From positions 349,976 to 413,975 of the forward strand of contig NZ_JAEMHL010000004.1 of assembly GCF_016458305.1 (NCBI RefSeq): 64,000 nucleotides of DNA, in the 5' to 3' direction. Source of the DNA: Geomonas anaerohicana (GTDB taxonomy: Bacteria; Desulfobacterota; Desulfuromonadia; Geobacterales; Geobacteraceae). Shown piece by piece: positions 8,782-18,665 of this stretch. The position numbers and the translations under genes were made by a program. The notes under the pieces are model-generated. The model saw nothing but the letters and a program-made list of their open reading frames with translations. It was not told the origin of the DNA and did no database searches. How positions within the stretch are numbered: position 1 is the stretch's first letter; each line of letters begins with the position of its first letter.

Positions 8782-10113
8782 ATGACCAGGGATCTTTGCG
8801 TCGACAAGCTGTTGCTGCCCATCTCTTCGGAAAGCCCTGCCGGCAGCGACCTGCGCTACACCACCGTCTATGAGGAGATCATGGAAGCCCGCCGCTGCGA
8901 GGACGCTGTCGCCATGGGGGACTGGCAGCACGATGTGAAACAACCCAACTGGGACAAGGCCATCTCCCTGGCGACCTCAGCCCTCGGCGAGAAGAGCAAG
9001 GACCTGCAGATAGCGGCGTGGCTTGCCGAAGCTCTCACGGTCACCGAAGGCTTTGCCGGACTGGCGCTGGGGCTGGAACTGATGACGGGGCTTGCCGAGC
9101 GGTTTTGGGAAACGGTGTATCCGCAGACCGAGGAGGGCGACTTCGAATACCGCGCCACCCCCTTTCAGTTCCTGGACGCGAAGGTCGCCTCGCAGGTGAG
9201 GCTGATCCCGCTGACCGACCCGGAACTCACTTCGGGGTTCTGCTGGCTGCACTGGCGGCAATCCCGGGAAGTGGGGTTCGAGGCGGATGTGAAGAACCGC
9301 TATGGCGAGATCGACGACGACAAGAAGAGTCGGCGCGAGCAGTTGCTGGCGGAGTCGGCCGTAAGCGCCGAGGAATTCGATGCTGCGGTGGCACGCTCAG
9401 GCGCACGCTATGCCGCGGCGCTCCGGCATGGCGTCGCCAACTGCAGCCTCAGCGTGCAGCGGCTGGTAACGGTACTCGAGGCGAAGTTCCCGTCCGCAGC
9501 ACCGAGTCTTGCCGAGCTTGATTCTGCCATCGACGGCTGCAGCACGCTCGTCGACATGCTCTACCGCGGCGAGGCAGGAAATGCAGCATGCGCACCAGTG
9601 GCAGGAGGACCGGACGGGGCACCCGCTGGTGATCTGGATCACCTGCAAGGCGAGAGGGCCGGCTTTCACCCGGCGCCGGATCTCCACGCCGCCGCTGCAG
9701 CCGTTTCAGCAGTGTCCGGGGGGGAGTTGCCTGAGCACTCCCTGTGGCGCGAAGCGCTGGCCATGGTCGGGGCGGGGCGGCTGCAGGAGGCCTTGGCCAT
9801 GCTGCTTTCTGCAGGCAATGCCGCTGATTCGCTACGGGAACGCAACCGGGTCCGGCTCCTGATGGCAAAGCTCTGCCTGGAAGCGGGCAGGTCAGATCTG
9901 GCCCGACCGATCATGGAGGAGTTGCACGGCGTTATCGAGGATCTGCATCTGGAGCGCTGGGAGTCCCCGCTTTGGGTCGCCGAAGTGCTGGTCGCGTATT
10001 ACCGGTGTCTGCAGGAGGGCGTTCCCCGCGATAGCGACCTCGATCTTGCTCACACGCTGTTCAAGCGCATCTGTTTGCTCGACGTCACCAAGGCGATGCC
10101 GTACCCCCAGTAG
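8782..10113 (+). CDS. tssA: type VI secretion protein TssA (ImpA domain)
   Basis: A 443-residue protein with the ImpA_N domain in the first 130 residues (motifs ISSESPAGSDLRYT and the W..VYPQ stretch around 112). TssA proteins prime the baseplate and tail or cap the growing sheath. The C-terminal third is helical and would form the oligomerisation domain; its subclass cannot be set by eye. A low-complexity Ala/Gly-rich linker lies around residues 265-315. Spacing to tssM is 9 bp. Confidence 0.88.
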   Translation: MTRDLCVDKLLLPISSESPAGSDLRYTTVYEEIMEARRCEDAVAMGDWQHDVKQPNWDKAISLATSALGEKSKDLQIAAWLAEALTVTEGFAGLALGLELMTGLAERFWETVYPQTEEGDFEYRATPFQFLDAKVASQVRLIPLTDPELTSGFCWLHWRQSREVGFEADVKNRYGEIDDDKKSRREQLLAESAVSAEEFDAAVARSGARYAAALRHGVANCSLSVQRLVTVLEAKFPSAAPSLAELDSAIDGCSTLVDMLYRGEAGNAACAPVAGGPDGAPAGDLDHLQGERAGFHPAPDLHAAAAAVSAVSGGELPEHSLWREALAMVGAGRLQEALAMLLSAGNAADSLRERNRVRLLMAKLCLEAGRSDLARPIMEELHGVIEDLHLERWESPLWVAEVLVAYYRCLQEGVPRDSDLDLAHTLFKRICLLDVTKAMPYPQ

Positions 10114-10134
10114 GGACCGGCAGAAGGAGAGACC

Positions 10135-10662
10135 ATGTCCATTTCGGAAAGTCTGCAACACAAGCTGGAGCGGGTGAGGGCGCCCCGGGTCCGCATCACC
10201 TATGACGTCGAGGTCGACGGAGGCGTGGAGGTGAAAGAGATTCCTTTCGTGGTGGGGGTACTGGCCGATCTGTCGGGCACTCCGGAGACCCCACCGCCGA
10301 AACTCAGGGAAAGGAAGTTCGTGGAAATCGACCGGGACAGTTTCAATCGCGTCATGGAAGCCATAAGACCGCGGCTCGCCTTCCGGGTCGGCAACTCGCT
10401 GTGCGGTGATGGTTCCCAGCTCGGCGTACAACTGCGCTTTACCACGCTGGAGGACTTCCATCCCGAGCGCGTGGCGCAGCAGGTGGAGCCGCTGAGAAAA
10501 CTGGTCGAGGCGCGGGGACGACTCTCGGATCTGCTGAACCGGCTGGACGGCAACGACCGGCTGGATGAACTGCTGCAGGACCTCTTGGCTGGTGGCGACG
10601 CACTCAAGGCGATCTGTCACCGCACAGACGGCGGTGACGGAAACGGCGGCGACAGCGCCTGA
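10135..10662 (+). CDS. tssB: type VI secretion sheath small subunit TssB (VipA)
   Basis: A 175-residue TssB, which co-assembles with TssC into the contractile sheath. Family landmarks are RVRITYDVE near residue 20, the strongly conserved LPFVVGVLADLSG-like stretch (here IPFVVGVLADLSG) and the RKFVEIDRDSFN segment. GGAGAG precedes the ATG. The gene is followed by tssC after 13 bp, the usual pairing. Confidence 0.95.
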   Translation: MSISESLQHKLERVRAPRVRITYDVEVDGGVEVKEIPFVVGVLADLSGTPETPPPKLRERKFVEIDRDSFNRVMEAIRPRLAFRVGNSLCGDGSQLGVQLRFTTLEDFHPERVAQQVEPLRKLVEARGRLSDLLNRLDGNDRLDELLQDLLAGGDALKAICHRTDGGDGNGGDSA

Positions 10663-10675
10663 AAAGGAGGGAGGC

Positions 10676-12163
10676 ATGGAAGAACTCACGAGAGAGAACG
10701 AGGTGCGGTTCGCCGAGCAGCAGCCTGGCAACCAATTACTCGACCTGATCGTCACCGAAGGGCGCCTGGCTCGCTGCGAAGACCAAAAGCCGTACGCCAG
10801 GGAAATGCTGGTCGAACTGGTGCAGCAGGTGCTGACAGGTGAGATGGTTCCGGGGGGCGACATCGAACGCATGATCCACGCAAGGATCGCCGTTATCGAT
10901 CGTCTGATCAGCGACCAGGTCAACCTGATCATTCATCATCCGGAGTTCCAGAAGCTGGAGGCATCCTGGCGCGGGCTCTCCTACCTGGTGCACCGGGCGG
11001 AGACCGGCAGCGATTTGAAGATCCGCGTGCTCAACGCCTCCAAGCAGGAAGTCACCAAGGACATGGAGAAAGCGGCCGAGTTCGACCAGTCCGCGCTCTT
11101 CAAGAAGGTGTACGAGGAGGAGTTCGGCACTTTCGGGGGCGCCTCCTACGGCTGCCTCGTGGGCGACTACGAGTTCGGCAACACGCCTCAGGACCTGGCG
11201 CTGCTGACGCGGATGTCGGAAGTTGCCGCAGCGGCCCACGCTCCGCTGATCACCTCCGCTGCATCGACCCTGTTCGGGGTGGACAGTTTCGCCGGGCTGG
11301 ACGGGCCGAGGGATCTTGCCAAGATCTTCCAGGGAGCCGACTACGCCCGGTGGCGCTCCTTCCGCATGTCGGAGGATGCCAAGTACGTAGCACTTTGCCT
11401 GCCGCACGTGCTGGTGCGGCTGCCGTACGGGCCTGACAGCGAACCGGCCGAGTCGTTCCAATTCGAGGAGGACGTCTCCGGTTGCGACCACGGGAAATAC
11501 CTCTGGGGCAACGCCGCTTACTGTCTTGCCGGACGCATAACCGACGCTTTTTCGAGGCACGGCTGGACCGCAGCCATCCGCGGCGTCGAAGGGGGAGGGG
11601 CGGTCACCGATCTCCCCATCCACAGCTTCGACACCGGCGAAGGGGAACTGGCGGCCAAGTGCCCGACCGAGATCGCCATCACCGACCGGCGCGAGAAGGA
11701 ACTCGCCGATCTTGGTTTCGTACCGCTGGTGCACTGCAAGGGGACCGACATGGCCGCCTTCTTCAGCGTCCAGAGTGCACACAAGCCCAAGATCTACGAT
11801 ACCGATGCCGCCAACGCCAACGCGAGGCTCTCGGGGCAGCTGCAGTACATCCTCTCCGTGTCACGCTTTGCCCATTACCTCAAGGCCATGATGCGGGACA
11901 AGATCGGCAGCTTCGGGACCAGGAAGAACGTGGAGGATTATCTGAACCGGTGGATCAGTCGCTATGTCCTGCTGGATGACGATGCGGGGCAGGAGATGAA
12001 GGCCCGCTTCCCGCTGAGGGAGGCACGCATCGAGGTGTTTGACCAGCCGGGTCGGCCGGGGTGCTACCGGGCCGTAGCCTTCTTGAAGCCGCACTACCAG
12101 TTGGATGAACTCACCATATCGTTGAGGCTCGTTGCCAACCTGCCGTCGCCCAAGACGAGCTGA
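10676..12163 (+). CDS. tssC: type VI secretion sheath large subunit TssC (VipB)
   Basis: A 495-residue TssC, the major sheath subunit. Visible features are the N-terminal helix that interlocks with neighbouring subunits, the ASWRGLSYLVH motif near residue 100, the FGxxxxD stretch around VDSFAGLDGPRDLAKIF, and the conserved C-terminal half ending in antiparallel strands (ELTISLRLVANLP). The ATG at 10676 is chosen because AAGGAGGGAGG lies just upstream; a longer frame overlaps tssB. Confidence 0.96.
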   Translation: MEELTRENEVRFAEQQPGNQLLDLIVTEGRLARCEDQKPYAREMLVELVQQVLTGEMVPGGDIERMIHARIAVIDRLISDQVNLIIHHPEFQKLEASWRGLSYLVHRAETGSDLKIRVLNASKQEVTKDMEKAAEFDQSALFKKVYEEEFGTFGGASYGCLVGDYEFGNTPQDLALLTRMSEVAAAAHAPLITSAASTLFGVDSFAGLDGPRDLAKIFQGADYARWRSFRMSEDAKYVALCLPHVLVRLPYGPDSEPAESFQFEEDVSGCDHGKYLWGNAAYCLAGRITDAFSRHGWTAAIRGVEGGGAVTDLPIHSFDTGEGELAAKCPTEIAITDRREKELADLGFVPLVHCKGTDMAAFFSVQSAHKPKIYDTDAANANARLSGQLQYILSVSRFAHYLKAMMRDKIGSFGTRKNVEDYLNRWISRYVLLDDDAGQEMKARFPLREARIEVFDQPGRPGCYRAVAFLKPHYQLDELTISLRLVANLPSPKTS

Positions 12164-12197
12164 CCCAGGTTGAGATCACCACGAAAGGGAGGACGCC

Positions 12198-12695
12198 ATG
12201 GCCTTCGATGCATTCCTGAAGATAGAAGGGATCCCGGGAGAGAGCAGCGACGACAAGCACAGGGACTGGATCGAGGTCCTCTCCTACAACTTCTCCGTCA
12301 CCCAGCCCACCTCCGGCACCGCCAGCAGCGCGGGAGGCGCCTCCGCTGAACGCGCGAGTTTCTCCGACTTCAGCGTCGTCAAGGTGCTGGACAAGGCAAG
12401 CCCCAAACTCTTCGAAGCCTGCGCCACCGGGCGGCACATCCCCAGCGTCACCCTGGAGATCTGCCGGGCCGGCGGGGATAAGTTGAAATACATGGAATAT
12501 AAGCTCTCCAACGTCATCATCAGCCTGAACCGCCCCGGCGGCAGCGCCCATGGCGGCGAGGCGATCCCCGTCGAGGAGATCGCCTTCAACTACGGCAAGA
12601 TCGAACTCGCCTACACCCAGCAAAACCGCGCCGACGGCTCCGGCGGCGGGCAGGTTGCTGCCGGGTGGAACCTGGAGACCAACAAGAAGGTGTGA
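12198..12695 (+). CDS. hcp: type VI secretion tube protein Hcp (TssD)
   Basis: A 165-residue Hcp1-family protein whose hexameric rings form the inner tube and are secreted. The N-terminus MAFDAFLKIEGIPGES, the central SPKLFEACATGRHIP and the C-terminal strand VEEIAFNYGKIELAY are standard. A strong ribosome site (AAAGGGAGG) precedes it, in line with high expression. Loop residues 38-50 are Ser/Gly/Ala-rich. It separates tssC from tssE. Confidence 0.96.
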   Translation: MAFDAFLKIEGIPGESSDDKHRDWIEVLSYNFSVTQPTSGTASSAGGASAERASFSDFSVVKVLDKASPKLFEACATGRHIPSVTLEICRAGGDKLKYMEYKLSNVIISLNRPGGSAHGGEAIPVEEIAFNYGKIELAYTQQNRADGSGGGQVAAGWNLETNKKV

Positions 12696-12717
12696 TGCAA
12701 ACTGGGCGGGAGGGCGC

Positions 12718-13233
12718 ATGCGATATCAGCCGGAACCGAGACAATCCCTACTGGAGAGGCTTACCGACCGTGAGCCGGAATCTCCTGCTGAAACCGTCCG
12801 CTCCTCGCGCAGCAGCCTCAAGTCGCTGATCGACTCGGTGCTGCGCGACCTGGAGAACCTTTTCAATACCAGATCCTTCCCTATTTTGAAACCGACCAGG
12901 GGACTGCCGCTCAGGGGACTGGCTCCGCAGGTGCCAGCCCCCCTCCCTTCATATCTGCAGCACTCCATTCTCAGTTACGGCAGCCGCGATTTCAGCCTCG
13001 AAAACCCGCGCTCACACCGGGTGCAGCAGGCCATACGCCTGGAAATCATCAGGCTCCTCGACTGTTTCGAGCCGCGACTGAAGGACGTGACGGTGTCTCT
13101 AGGGCCGACTCAGGGAGAGCGGGCTCTCAGCTTCCGGATCGAGGCTGTGCTGCAAGTCGAGCCGGTAGCCCTCCCGACCGCTTTTGACACCCACTTCGAC
13201 ATCAATAGTGGCGCTTATACCATCCTCTCGTGA
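12718..13233 (+). CDS. tssE: type VI secretion baseplate protein TssE (gp25-like)
   Basis: A 171-residue gp25-like wedge protein that nucleates sheath polymerisation. The gp25 core lies at about 35-165, with DLENLFNTR near residue 42 and a C-terminal strand region. GGGAGGG sits upstream of the ATG at 12718. Upstream in-frame starts fall inside hcp and are rejected. tssF follows after 6 bp. Confidence 0.92.
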   Translation: MRYQPEPRQSLLERLTDREPESPAETVRSSRSSLKSLIDSVLRDLENLFNTRSFPILKPTRGLPLRGLAPQVPAPLPSYLQHSILSYGSRDFSLENPRSHRVQQAIRLEIIRLLDCFEPRLKDVTVSLGPTQGERALSFRIEAVLQVEPVALPTAFDTHFDINSGAYTILS

Positions 13234-13239
13234 TCGACT

Positions 13240-15018
13240 ATGCCCGATGACATCCTTCACTACTTCGAAAAAGAGCTCAGCTACCTGCGCGACACGGGGA
13301 GCAGTTTCGCCAGGAAGTATCCCAAGGTGGCGGGGCGGCTCCTGCTTGAGCCCGGCAAGTGCGAGGACCCGCACACCGAGCGCCTTATCGAGGCATTCGC
13401 TTTCCTCTGCGCGCGCATACAGCGCAAGATCGACGACGGCCTGCCGGAGATCACCCAGTCGCTCTTGCAGGTGCTCTATCCGCAGCTGACCGCTCCGATC
13501 CCGTCCTGCTCCGTGGTGAAGTTCGCGCCTTTGTTCAGGAACCTGCCGGAGGGGGGCTACCAGATCGCCGGGGGGACGCCTCTTTTCTCCAAGCCGGTTG
13601 ACGGCATGTCCTGTCAATTCAGGACTGCCTATCCTGTCACGCTCTGGCCCGTCGAGGTCATGGATGCGTCGCTCGAGGCGCCGGTAAAGTTGGTTAAAGG
13701 CGCACAGCAGGCGGTGCGGGTTCGCTTGTCGCTGCACAGTGCCTCCGGCTTTCCAGGCGACACACTGCGGTTTTATCTGAACGGGCAGCCCCAGCATGTT
13801 TTCCCGCTGCACCAGTTGCTGCTGAATCACGTTTGCTCTGTCGAGTGCGTGCCGGCCGGTGCATCGGCCGCTGATTCCCTGCAACTGCCAAGCGATCGCC
13901 TGCGGCCCGTCGGCTATGCTGCAGATGAGGGGCTTCTGCCATACCCCGAACAATCTTTCCCGGGGTATCGGCTGCTCCTCGAGTATTTCGCCTTTCCGCA
14001 CAAGTTCCTTTTCATCGATCTCAGTGGCTTCTCCGTGGTGTGGAAAGGTGCGGCTTTCGGTCATTCCGTCGACCTGATCTTTTACCTCGACACCGTAGCG
14101 CCGGACTCTTTAGTGGTTGGGGGAGAAACCTTCTGCCTCTATGCGACCCCCGTGGTCAACGTTTTCCAAAAGATAGCGGAGCCGATCAGGCAAAACCACG
14201 GCAAGAGCGAGTACAGGGTCATTCCCGACCTGAGGCGTGAGGGCGGATTGGAGGTGCTCAGTATCGATGAAGTCACGGCGAGCGACGCTGCATCCCCCGG
14301 TGAGATAAAGCGTTACCACCCGGTCTTATCAGGGAACAGTGTGGACGATTGTGCAGGCTTGTGGCAGATGCAGCGGCGGCCGGCATCGCGCCTGCACGAC
14401 GCCGGCACGGACGTTTATCTTTCCGTCTGCCAGCCTGCTGAAGCTGCCACTGTTGCCAGTGAAGAAACGCTTCTGGTCCGCGTGACCTGCTCTAACCGCG
14501 ACCTCCCTGCAAGACTTCCTTTAGGTGATCCTGCCGGAGATTTCGACACGGAATCTGCCGCGCCGCTCGCAGCCATCAACTGTCTTCTCAATCCGACGCC
14601 CTCTCTACGTCCGTTCCTCGATGGGGAGCAGCAGCGCCGTCTTATCTCTCATCTCTCCCTGAACTACATCTCTCTTGTCGAAGGAGGCGCCGGAGCGCTG
14701 AGGCAACTCCTGTCCCTGTATGACTTTGCCTCGTCCTCTATCACGCGGCACCAGGTAAGCGGCATCTTCTCTGTGAGATCGCGAGCCGTCACCAGAAGAA
14801 TAGGAGCAGGTTTTTGCCGCGGATTGGAAGTGACGGTTGTCTTTGATGAGGAGAAGTACGTCGGCAGCGGCGTGTACCTGTTCGCGTCGGTGCTGGAGAG
14901 GTTCCTGGGGCAGTATGTATCAGTCAACTCATTCGTGCAGCTCGTGGCCATGAGAGCCAGCGACGACACCATCATCAATCGGTGGCCTCCCCGGACCGGC
15001 GATAGGGTGCTGCTGTGA
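13240..15018 (+). CDS. tssF: type VI secretion baseplate protein TssF
   Basis: A 592-residue TssF, a wedge component of the baseplate that pairs with TssG. The N-terminal signature is clear: YFEKELSYLRDTGSSFARKY (residues 6-25), then PKVAGRLLLEPGKCEDPHTERLIEAFAFL. Length and the C-terminal conserved region with NRWPPRTGDRVLL match the family. The stop overlaps the tssG start (GTGA). Confidence 0.95.
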   Translation: MPDDILHYFEKELSYLRDTGSSFARKYPKVAGRLLLEPGKCEDPHTERLIEAFAFLCARIQRKIDDGLPEITQSLLQVLYPQLTAPIPSCSVVKFAPLFRNLPEGGYQIAGGTPLFSKPVDGMSCQFRTAYPVTLWPVEVMDASLEAPVKLVKGAQQAVRVRLSLHSASGFPGDTLRFYLNGQPQHVFPLHQLLLNHVCSVECVPAGASAADSLQLPSDRLRPVGYAADEGLLPYPEQSFPGYRLLLEYFAFPHKFLFIDLSGFSVVWKGAAFGHSVDLIFYLDTVAPDSLVVGGETFCLYATPVVNVFQKIAEPIRQNHGKSEYRVIPDLRREGGLEVLSIDEVTASDAASPGEIKRYHPVLSGNSVDDCAGLWQMQRRPASRLHDAGTDVYLSVCQPAEAATVASEETLLVRVTCSNRDLPARLPLGDPAGDFDTESAAPLAAINCLLNPTPSLRPFLDGEQQRRLISHLSLNYISLVEGGAGALRQLLSLYDFASSSITRHQVSGIFSVRSRAVTRRIGAGFCRGLEVTVVFDEEKYVGSGVYLFASVLERFLGQYVSVNSFVQLVAMRASDDTIINRWPPRTGDRVLL

Positions 15019-15992
15019 AACGGGCGGAAAGTCTGCTGCAAAACTGCCGGGCGTTCTTTAAGGCCGTCCGTTGCCTGGAAAAGGCGCTTTCAGCCGGCAC
15101 GGAGATCGGAGCGGCTTTGTCGCCAGCCCGGGAAAGGATCCGGTTCACAGCGAGAAAAGGTCGTGCTTTCCCGGCAGCTGATATCAGCGAGATCACCTAC
15201 GGTGAAGACGGAGCCGCACAGGTCGAAGTCGCTTTTATGGGCCTGGTCGGTCCATCCGGCGTGCTGCCGCATTGGTATCACGAACTGGTACTGGAGCGGG
15301 AGAAGAGCGGCGACCACGCCATGGGCGATTTCTACGACCTTTTTCACCACCGCCTGATTTCGATTTTTTACCGTGCCTGGAAGCGCAACGCGCTTCTGCC
15401 ACAGAAGAAAAGCGACAACAGCGATCTCTTCTCCAACCATCTCTTCAGCTTTCTTGGACTCGCGACCGAGGGACTGCGGGAAAAGCTTGCGGTAACGGAA
15501 GCGGCACTGCTGCACTTCTGCGGGCAGGCGAGCCGCCAGGTGGCGTCGGCTAGCACGATTGCCCAGGTCGTTCAACATGTGCTTGGCGTGGATGCCGAGA
15601 TCGAACAGTTCGTGCCCCGCACGGTTTACCTTGAGCCGGCGGACTTGACCATGCTAGGCCAAAACAATTGTCTGCTTGGCGTTGACACAGTCTGTGGCAG
15701 CCAGACCTGTGACGTTCAATCAACCTTCCGGCTCTCTCTGGGCCCCATGGGTTACCAGCAATTCATCGAACTGTCACCGGGGCGTGGACTGGAACATCTG
15801 GTGTCACTGGTCAGGTTCCTTGCGGGACCGGAATACGAGTTCGAGATTGGGCTCATTTTGAGAAGAGATGAAGTCCCCGGGTGCAGGCTCGGCGAGGCAA
15901 CTCCCGATGCACCAAGGCTGGGCCGTTCCACCTGGCTCAAAGCGCCAGACTCCGTTCTTGATGCGGATCCGTACGTGACTGTCGCGGGGTAG
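15015..15992 (+). CDS. tssG: type VI secretion baseplate protein TssG
   Basis: A 325-residue TssG that completes the TssE-F-G wedge. Family marks include the N-terminal F-F-KAVRCLEK region, the AFMGLVGPSGVLPHWYHELVL segment near residue 75, and DFYDLFHHRLISIFYRAW at about 105. It starts with GTG overlapping the tssF stop by four bases, implying coupled translation. Confidence 0.94.
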   Translation: MKRAESLLQNCRAFFKAVRCLEKALSAGTEIGAALSPARERIRFTARKGRAFPAADISEITYGEDGAAQVEVAFMGLVGPSGVLPHWYHELVLEREKSGDHAMGDFYDLFHHRLISIFYRAWKRNALLPQKKSDNSDLFSNHLFSFLGLATEGLREKLAVTEAALLHFCGQASRQVASASTIAQVVQHVLGVDAEIEQFVPRTVYLEPADLTMLGQNNCLLGVDTVCGSQTCDVQSTFRLSLGPMGYQQFIELSPGRGLEHLVSLVRFLAGPEYEFEIGLILRRDEVPGCRLGEATPDAPRLGRSTWLKAPDSVLDADPYVTVAG

Positions 15993-16036
15993 GTGCGAAG
16001 GTAAAATGCTCCCCTTGTGAAAAGTGAGGTGTCCGC

Positions 16037-17998
16037 ATGGCGTTCACACAGCATGACAGGATCCTTTCTCTAACCACCTCGCTTGGCGAGGACGCTCTGC
16101 TATTGACCGAGCTCAGCGGCGAGGAGGGCATCTCACGCAGCTTCAGTTTTGAGCTGTCTATGCAGTCTGAGCGCACCAGTATTCCTTTCCACTCCCTGCT
16201 CGGCAGTAATGCCACAGTTGCCATTACACTCGCAAACGGCAACAAGAGGTACCTGAACGGGATCATTTCCAGCTTCACCCAAGGCAGATCGGGTGGCGAG
16301 GAGGGTGAAGGTCACCGCTTCTCCTTTTACAGGTGTACCCTTGTTCCCTGGTTCTGGACCCTCAGCAAATGTGCCGACATAAGGATCTTCCAGAACCGCT
16401 CAACACCGGAGATAGTCGAGCAGGTATTCAAGGAACTTGGCTTCTCTTGGTACTGCTTCTATCTGCGCGGGAGTTACGACAAGAGAGAGTTCTGTGTCCA
16501 GTACCGGGAAACAGCCTTCAACTTCGTCTGCCGCCTTCTCGAGGAAGAAGGGCTCTTTTATTTCTTCCGCCACGAAGACGGCAAACACACCATGATCATC
16601 GCGGATTCTCCTGATGCAAACATCCCTTGTCCGTTTCAGCCGTTTGCTTCTTCACGTCCTAGCGCGACGGGCACCAGGACCGAAGACGTGATCACATCTC
16701 TGGAAATCACCCGGTATATACATCCTGCAAAATACTCATTGAGCGACTACAACTTCACCGTTCCCAAAGCCAACTTGAAATCTGAAGCTCCCGGCGCAGT
16801 CCAGACACACGCGGCGCAATGCGAACTGTACGACGCTCCTGGGTGCTACGGCAGCAGAGGCGCAGGCGACAGGCTGGCAAGGATCCGGATGGAGGAAGAA
16901 GAAACTACGGCCACCGTCCTCATTGGCACTAGCGACTGTCGTGCCTTTGCCAGCGGCTATCGCTTCAAGCTCAGAGATCACTGCAGCCCCGAACTGGATG
17001 GTAAGGAGTTTCTCCTGGTGTCCGTGAAGCATGATGCCATGGAAGCATACGCTACCGATTCCATCTCCAGTTACCACAACAGTTTCGAGTGCATTCCTCA
17101 TCACACACCGTACCGCCCGTCACGTCTGACACCGAAGCCGGTGGTGCAGGGAACCCAGACGGCCGTGGTGGTGGGTCCGCCAGGAGAGGAGATCCACACC
17201 GACCAGTACGGGCGGGTTAAAGTCAAATTTCACTGGGATCGTGCGGGGAAAGCCGATGACAGCAGTTCCTGCTGGATCAGGGTAAGCCAGCCCCTTGCCG
17301 GCAACGGCTGGGGAGCGATGTTTCTCCCGCGTGTCGGTCATGAGGTAGTGGTCGATTTCCTCGAAGGCGATCCCGACTACCCCGTCATCATCGGTCAACT
17401 CCACAACGGAGTGAACCTGCCGCCGTACCAGTTGCCTGCGGCAAAGACAGTGACTTGCATAAAGTCCTGTTCCACCCCCGGTGGGCAAGGGCACAATGAG
17501 CTTTGCTTCGATGACAAGAAGGGGGCGGAGCAGTTGTGCATTCATGCGCAGCGGGAGCAGGTGAACAGGGTGAATCAAGACTCCCTGGAGTGGGTGGGGC
17601 AGGATCGCCACCTCATGATCAACCGTGACCGGCTCGAGAAGGTGTCTCGTGATCAGCACCTTCAAGTGGCTGGAGATTGTAACCAGGGCATTGGTGGGGA
17701 CCTTGCCATAACAGTCGGTGGCGATCTCCAACTGAAGGTGGCAACAAAGTACGCCCTGCAGGCGGGGGAGGCGTTCCACATAAAGGCTGCCAAAAGCGTA
17801 GTGGTTGAGTCATTGACACAGGTCTCTTTGCAGGTCGGCGGCAGCTTCATTACCGTCACTCCCGCCGGAGTCTTCATAGTCGGCGGCTCGGTGCAGATCA
17901 ATGAAGGTGGCACCCCCGGAGTTTGCACCGACGCGTCTCCTGAACAGCCTAAGCCACCCAAAGAAGCGGGCAGGGCCAACATGGCCACTGCAGAATAG
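16037..17998 (+). CDS. vgrG: type VI secretion spike protein VgrG (TssI)
   Basis: A 653-residue VgrG, the trimeric spike that tips the Hcp tube. The gp27-like domain fills about 1-370. The gp5 OB-fold follows near 380-450 with the classic stretch QYGRVKVKFHWDR and the region GNGWGAMFLPRVGHEVVVDF. A repetitive beta-helix needle runs to about 620, and a short Pro/Lys-rich tail has no enzymatic domain. It is therefore a structural rather than an evolved VgrG. No PAAR protein gene is adjacent. Confidence 0.95.
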   Translation: MAFTQHDRILSLTTSLGEDALLLTELSGEEGISRSFSFELSMQSERTSIPFHSLLGSNATVAITLANGNKRYLNGIISSFTQGRSGGEEGEGHRFSFYRCTLVPWFWTLSKCADIRIFQNRSTPEIVEQVFKELGFSWYCFYLRGSYDKREFCVQYRETAFNFVCRLLEEEGLFYFFRHEDGKHTMIIADSPDANIPCPFQPFASSRPSATGTRTEDVITSLEITRYIHPAKYSLSDYNFTVPKANLKSEAPGAVQTHAAQCELYDAPGCYGSRGAGDRLARIRMEEEETTATVLIGTSDCRAFASGYRFKLRDHCSPELDGKEFLLVSVKHDAMEAYATDSISSYHNSFECIPHHTPYRPSRLTPKPVVQGTQTAVVVGPPGEEIHTDQYGRVKVKFHWDRAGKADDSSSCWIRVSQPLAGNGWGAMFLPRVGHEVVVDFLEGDPDYPVIIGQLHNGVNLPPYQLPAAKTVTCIKSCSTPGGQGHNELCFDDKKGAEQLCIHAQREQVNRVNQDSLEWVGQDRHLMINRDRLEKVSRDQHLQVAGDCNQGIGGDLAITVGGDLQLKVATKYALQAGEAFHIKAAKSVVVESLTQVSLQVGGSFITVTPAGVFIVGGSVQINEGGTPGVCTDASPEQPKPPKEAGRANMATAE

Positions 17999-18141
17999 TC
18001 CCGGGTACCTTGGTGTCGACTGCAGCGCAGAAACGATGAGAGCACACCAGGGACAGCGAGAAAGTTCTTCCTAAACGACAACGTGCTGCGCGAGGACAGA
18101 ATGGCCGTCGCGCAACCACACGAGAGGGTGGGGGAGGTGCC

Positions 18142-18540
18142 ATGGAAATCCGGATGGAGCAGATGAACGAGGTGGCGCGCGCGGAGTTTATCGAAAGGCT
18201 GGACGCGGCGTTGATGCGCGACCTCAGCGACTACTACAAAATCGGGCGGGACCAGCGCCGCGAATTCCTGGCGGCCGCGGTAGAGCTGGCGGAAAACAAA
18301 GGGTTCAAGTCGGAGCAGGGCATGGCGTCCTACGTCCTGGCCCTGTGGTATCTGGACATCGATTTCGAGGAGAAGAGCACCGCCCTGGAGACTCTCCTGG
18401 CTTCTCCTCTGCCTGAAGTGCGCCGCGTTCATGCTTTGAACCAGTGGGTTGAGTCGTTTTTGGGCGACCCGGACAACATAGCAGCCGCGGACGAAGCTTT
18501 GAGAAAATCACTGCAACTCACCGAACCCTGGGGCAACTGA
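18142..18540 (+). CDS. hypothetical protein downstream of VgrG (132 aa)
   Basis: Not firmly recognised. A helical acidic protein with a conserved-looking middle (YYKIGRDQRREFLAAAV, then GFKSEQGMASYVLALWYL). Similar helical proteins with 'Y...F....E....GF.SE....Y' patterns occur near VgrG/effector genes in other type VI loci, so it may be an effector adaptor or accessory protein (inference from position and memory, not proven). GGGGGAGG precedes the ATG. It lies 143 bp after vgrG with no obvious terminator between them and closes the cluster. Confidence 0.6.
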   Translation: MEIRMEQMNEVARAEFIERLDAALMRDLSDYYKIGRDQRREFLAAAVELAENKGFKSEQGMASYVLALWYLDIDFEEKSTALETLLASPLPEVRRVHALNQWVESFLGDPDNIAAADEALRKSLQLTEPWGN

Positions 18541-18553
18541 CATAACGGGTTCA

Positions 18554-18587
18554 CGCCCCGGCCCCTGGTGGAACAGAGGTCGGGGCG
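18554..18587 (+). terminator. possible stem-loop at the end of the type VI operon
   Basis: CGCCCCG at 18554-18560 is complementary to CGGGGCG at 18581-18587. No T run follows, so it may be a Rho-dependent end or only an RNA 3' stabiliser. Confidence 0.3.
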
Positions 18588-18665
18588 ACTTGCACTCAGA
18601 CCTCGAACTTTTTAGGGCTGCTGTCACAACATTTCCCACCCAAAAAACTTCGCACAATTTAGCTG

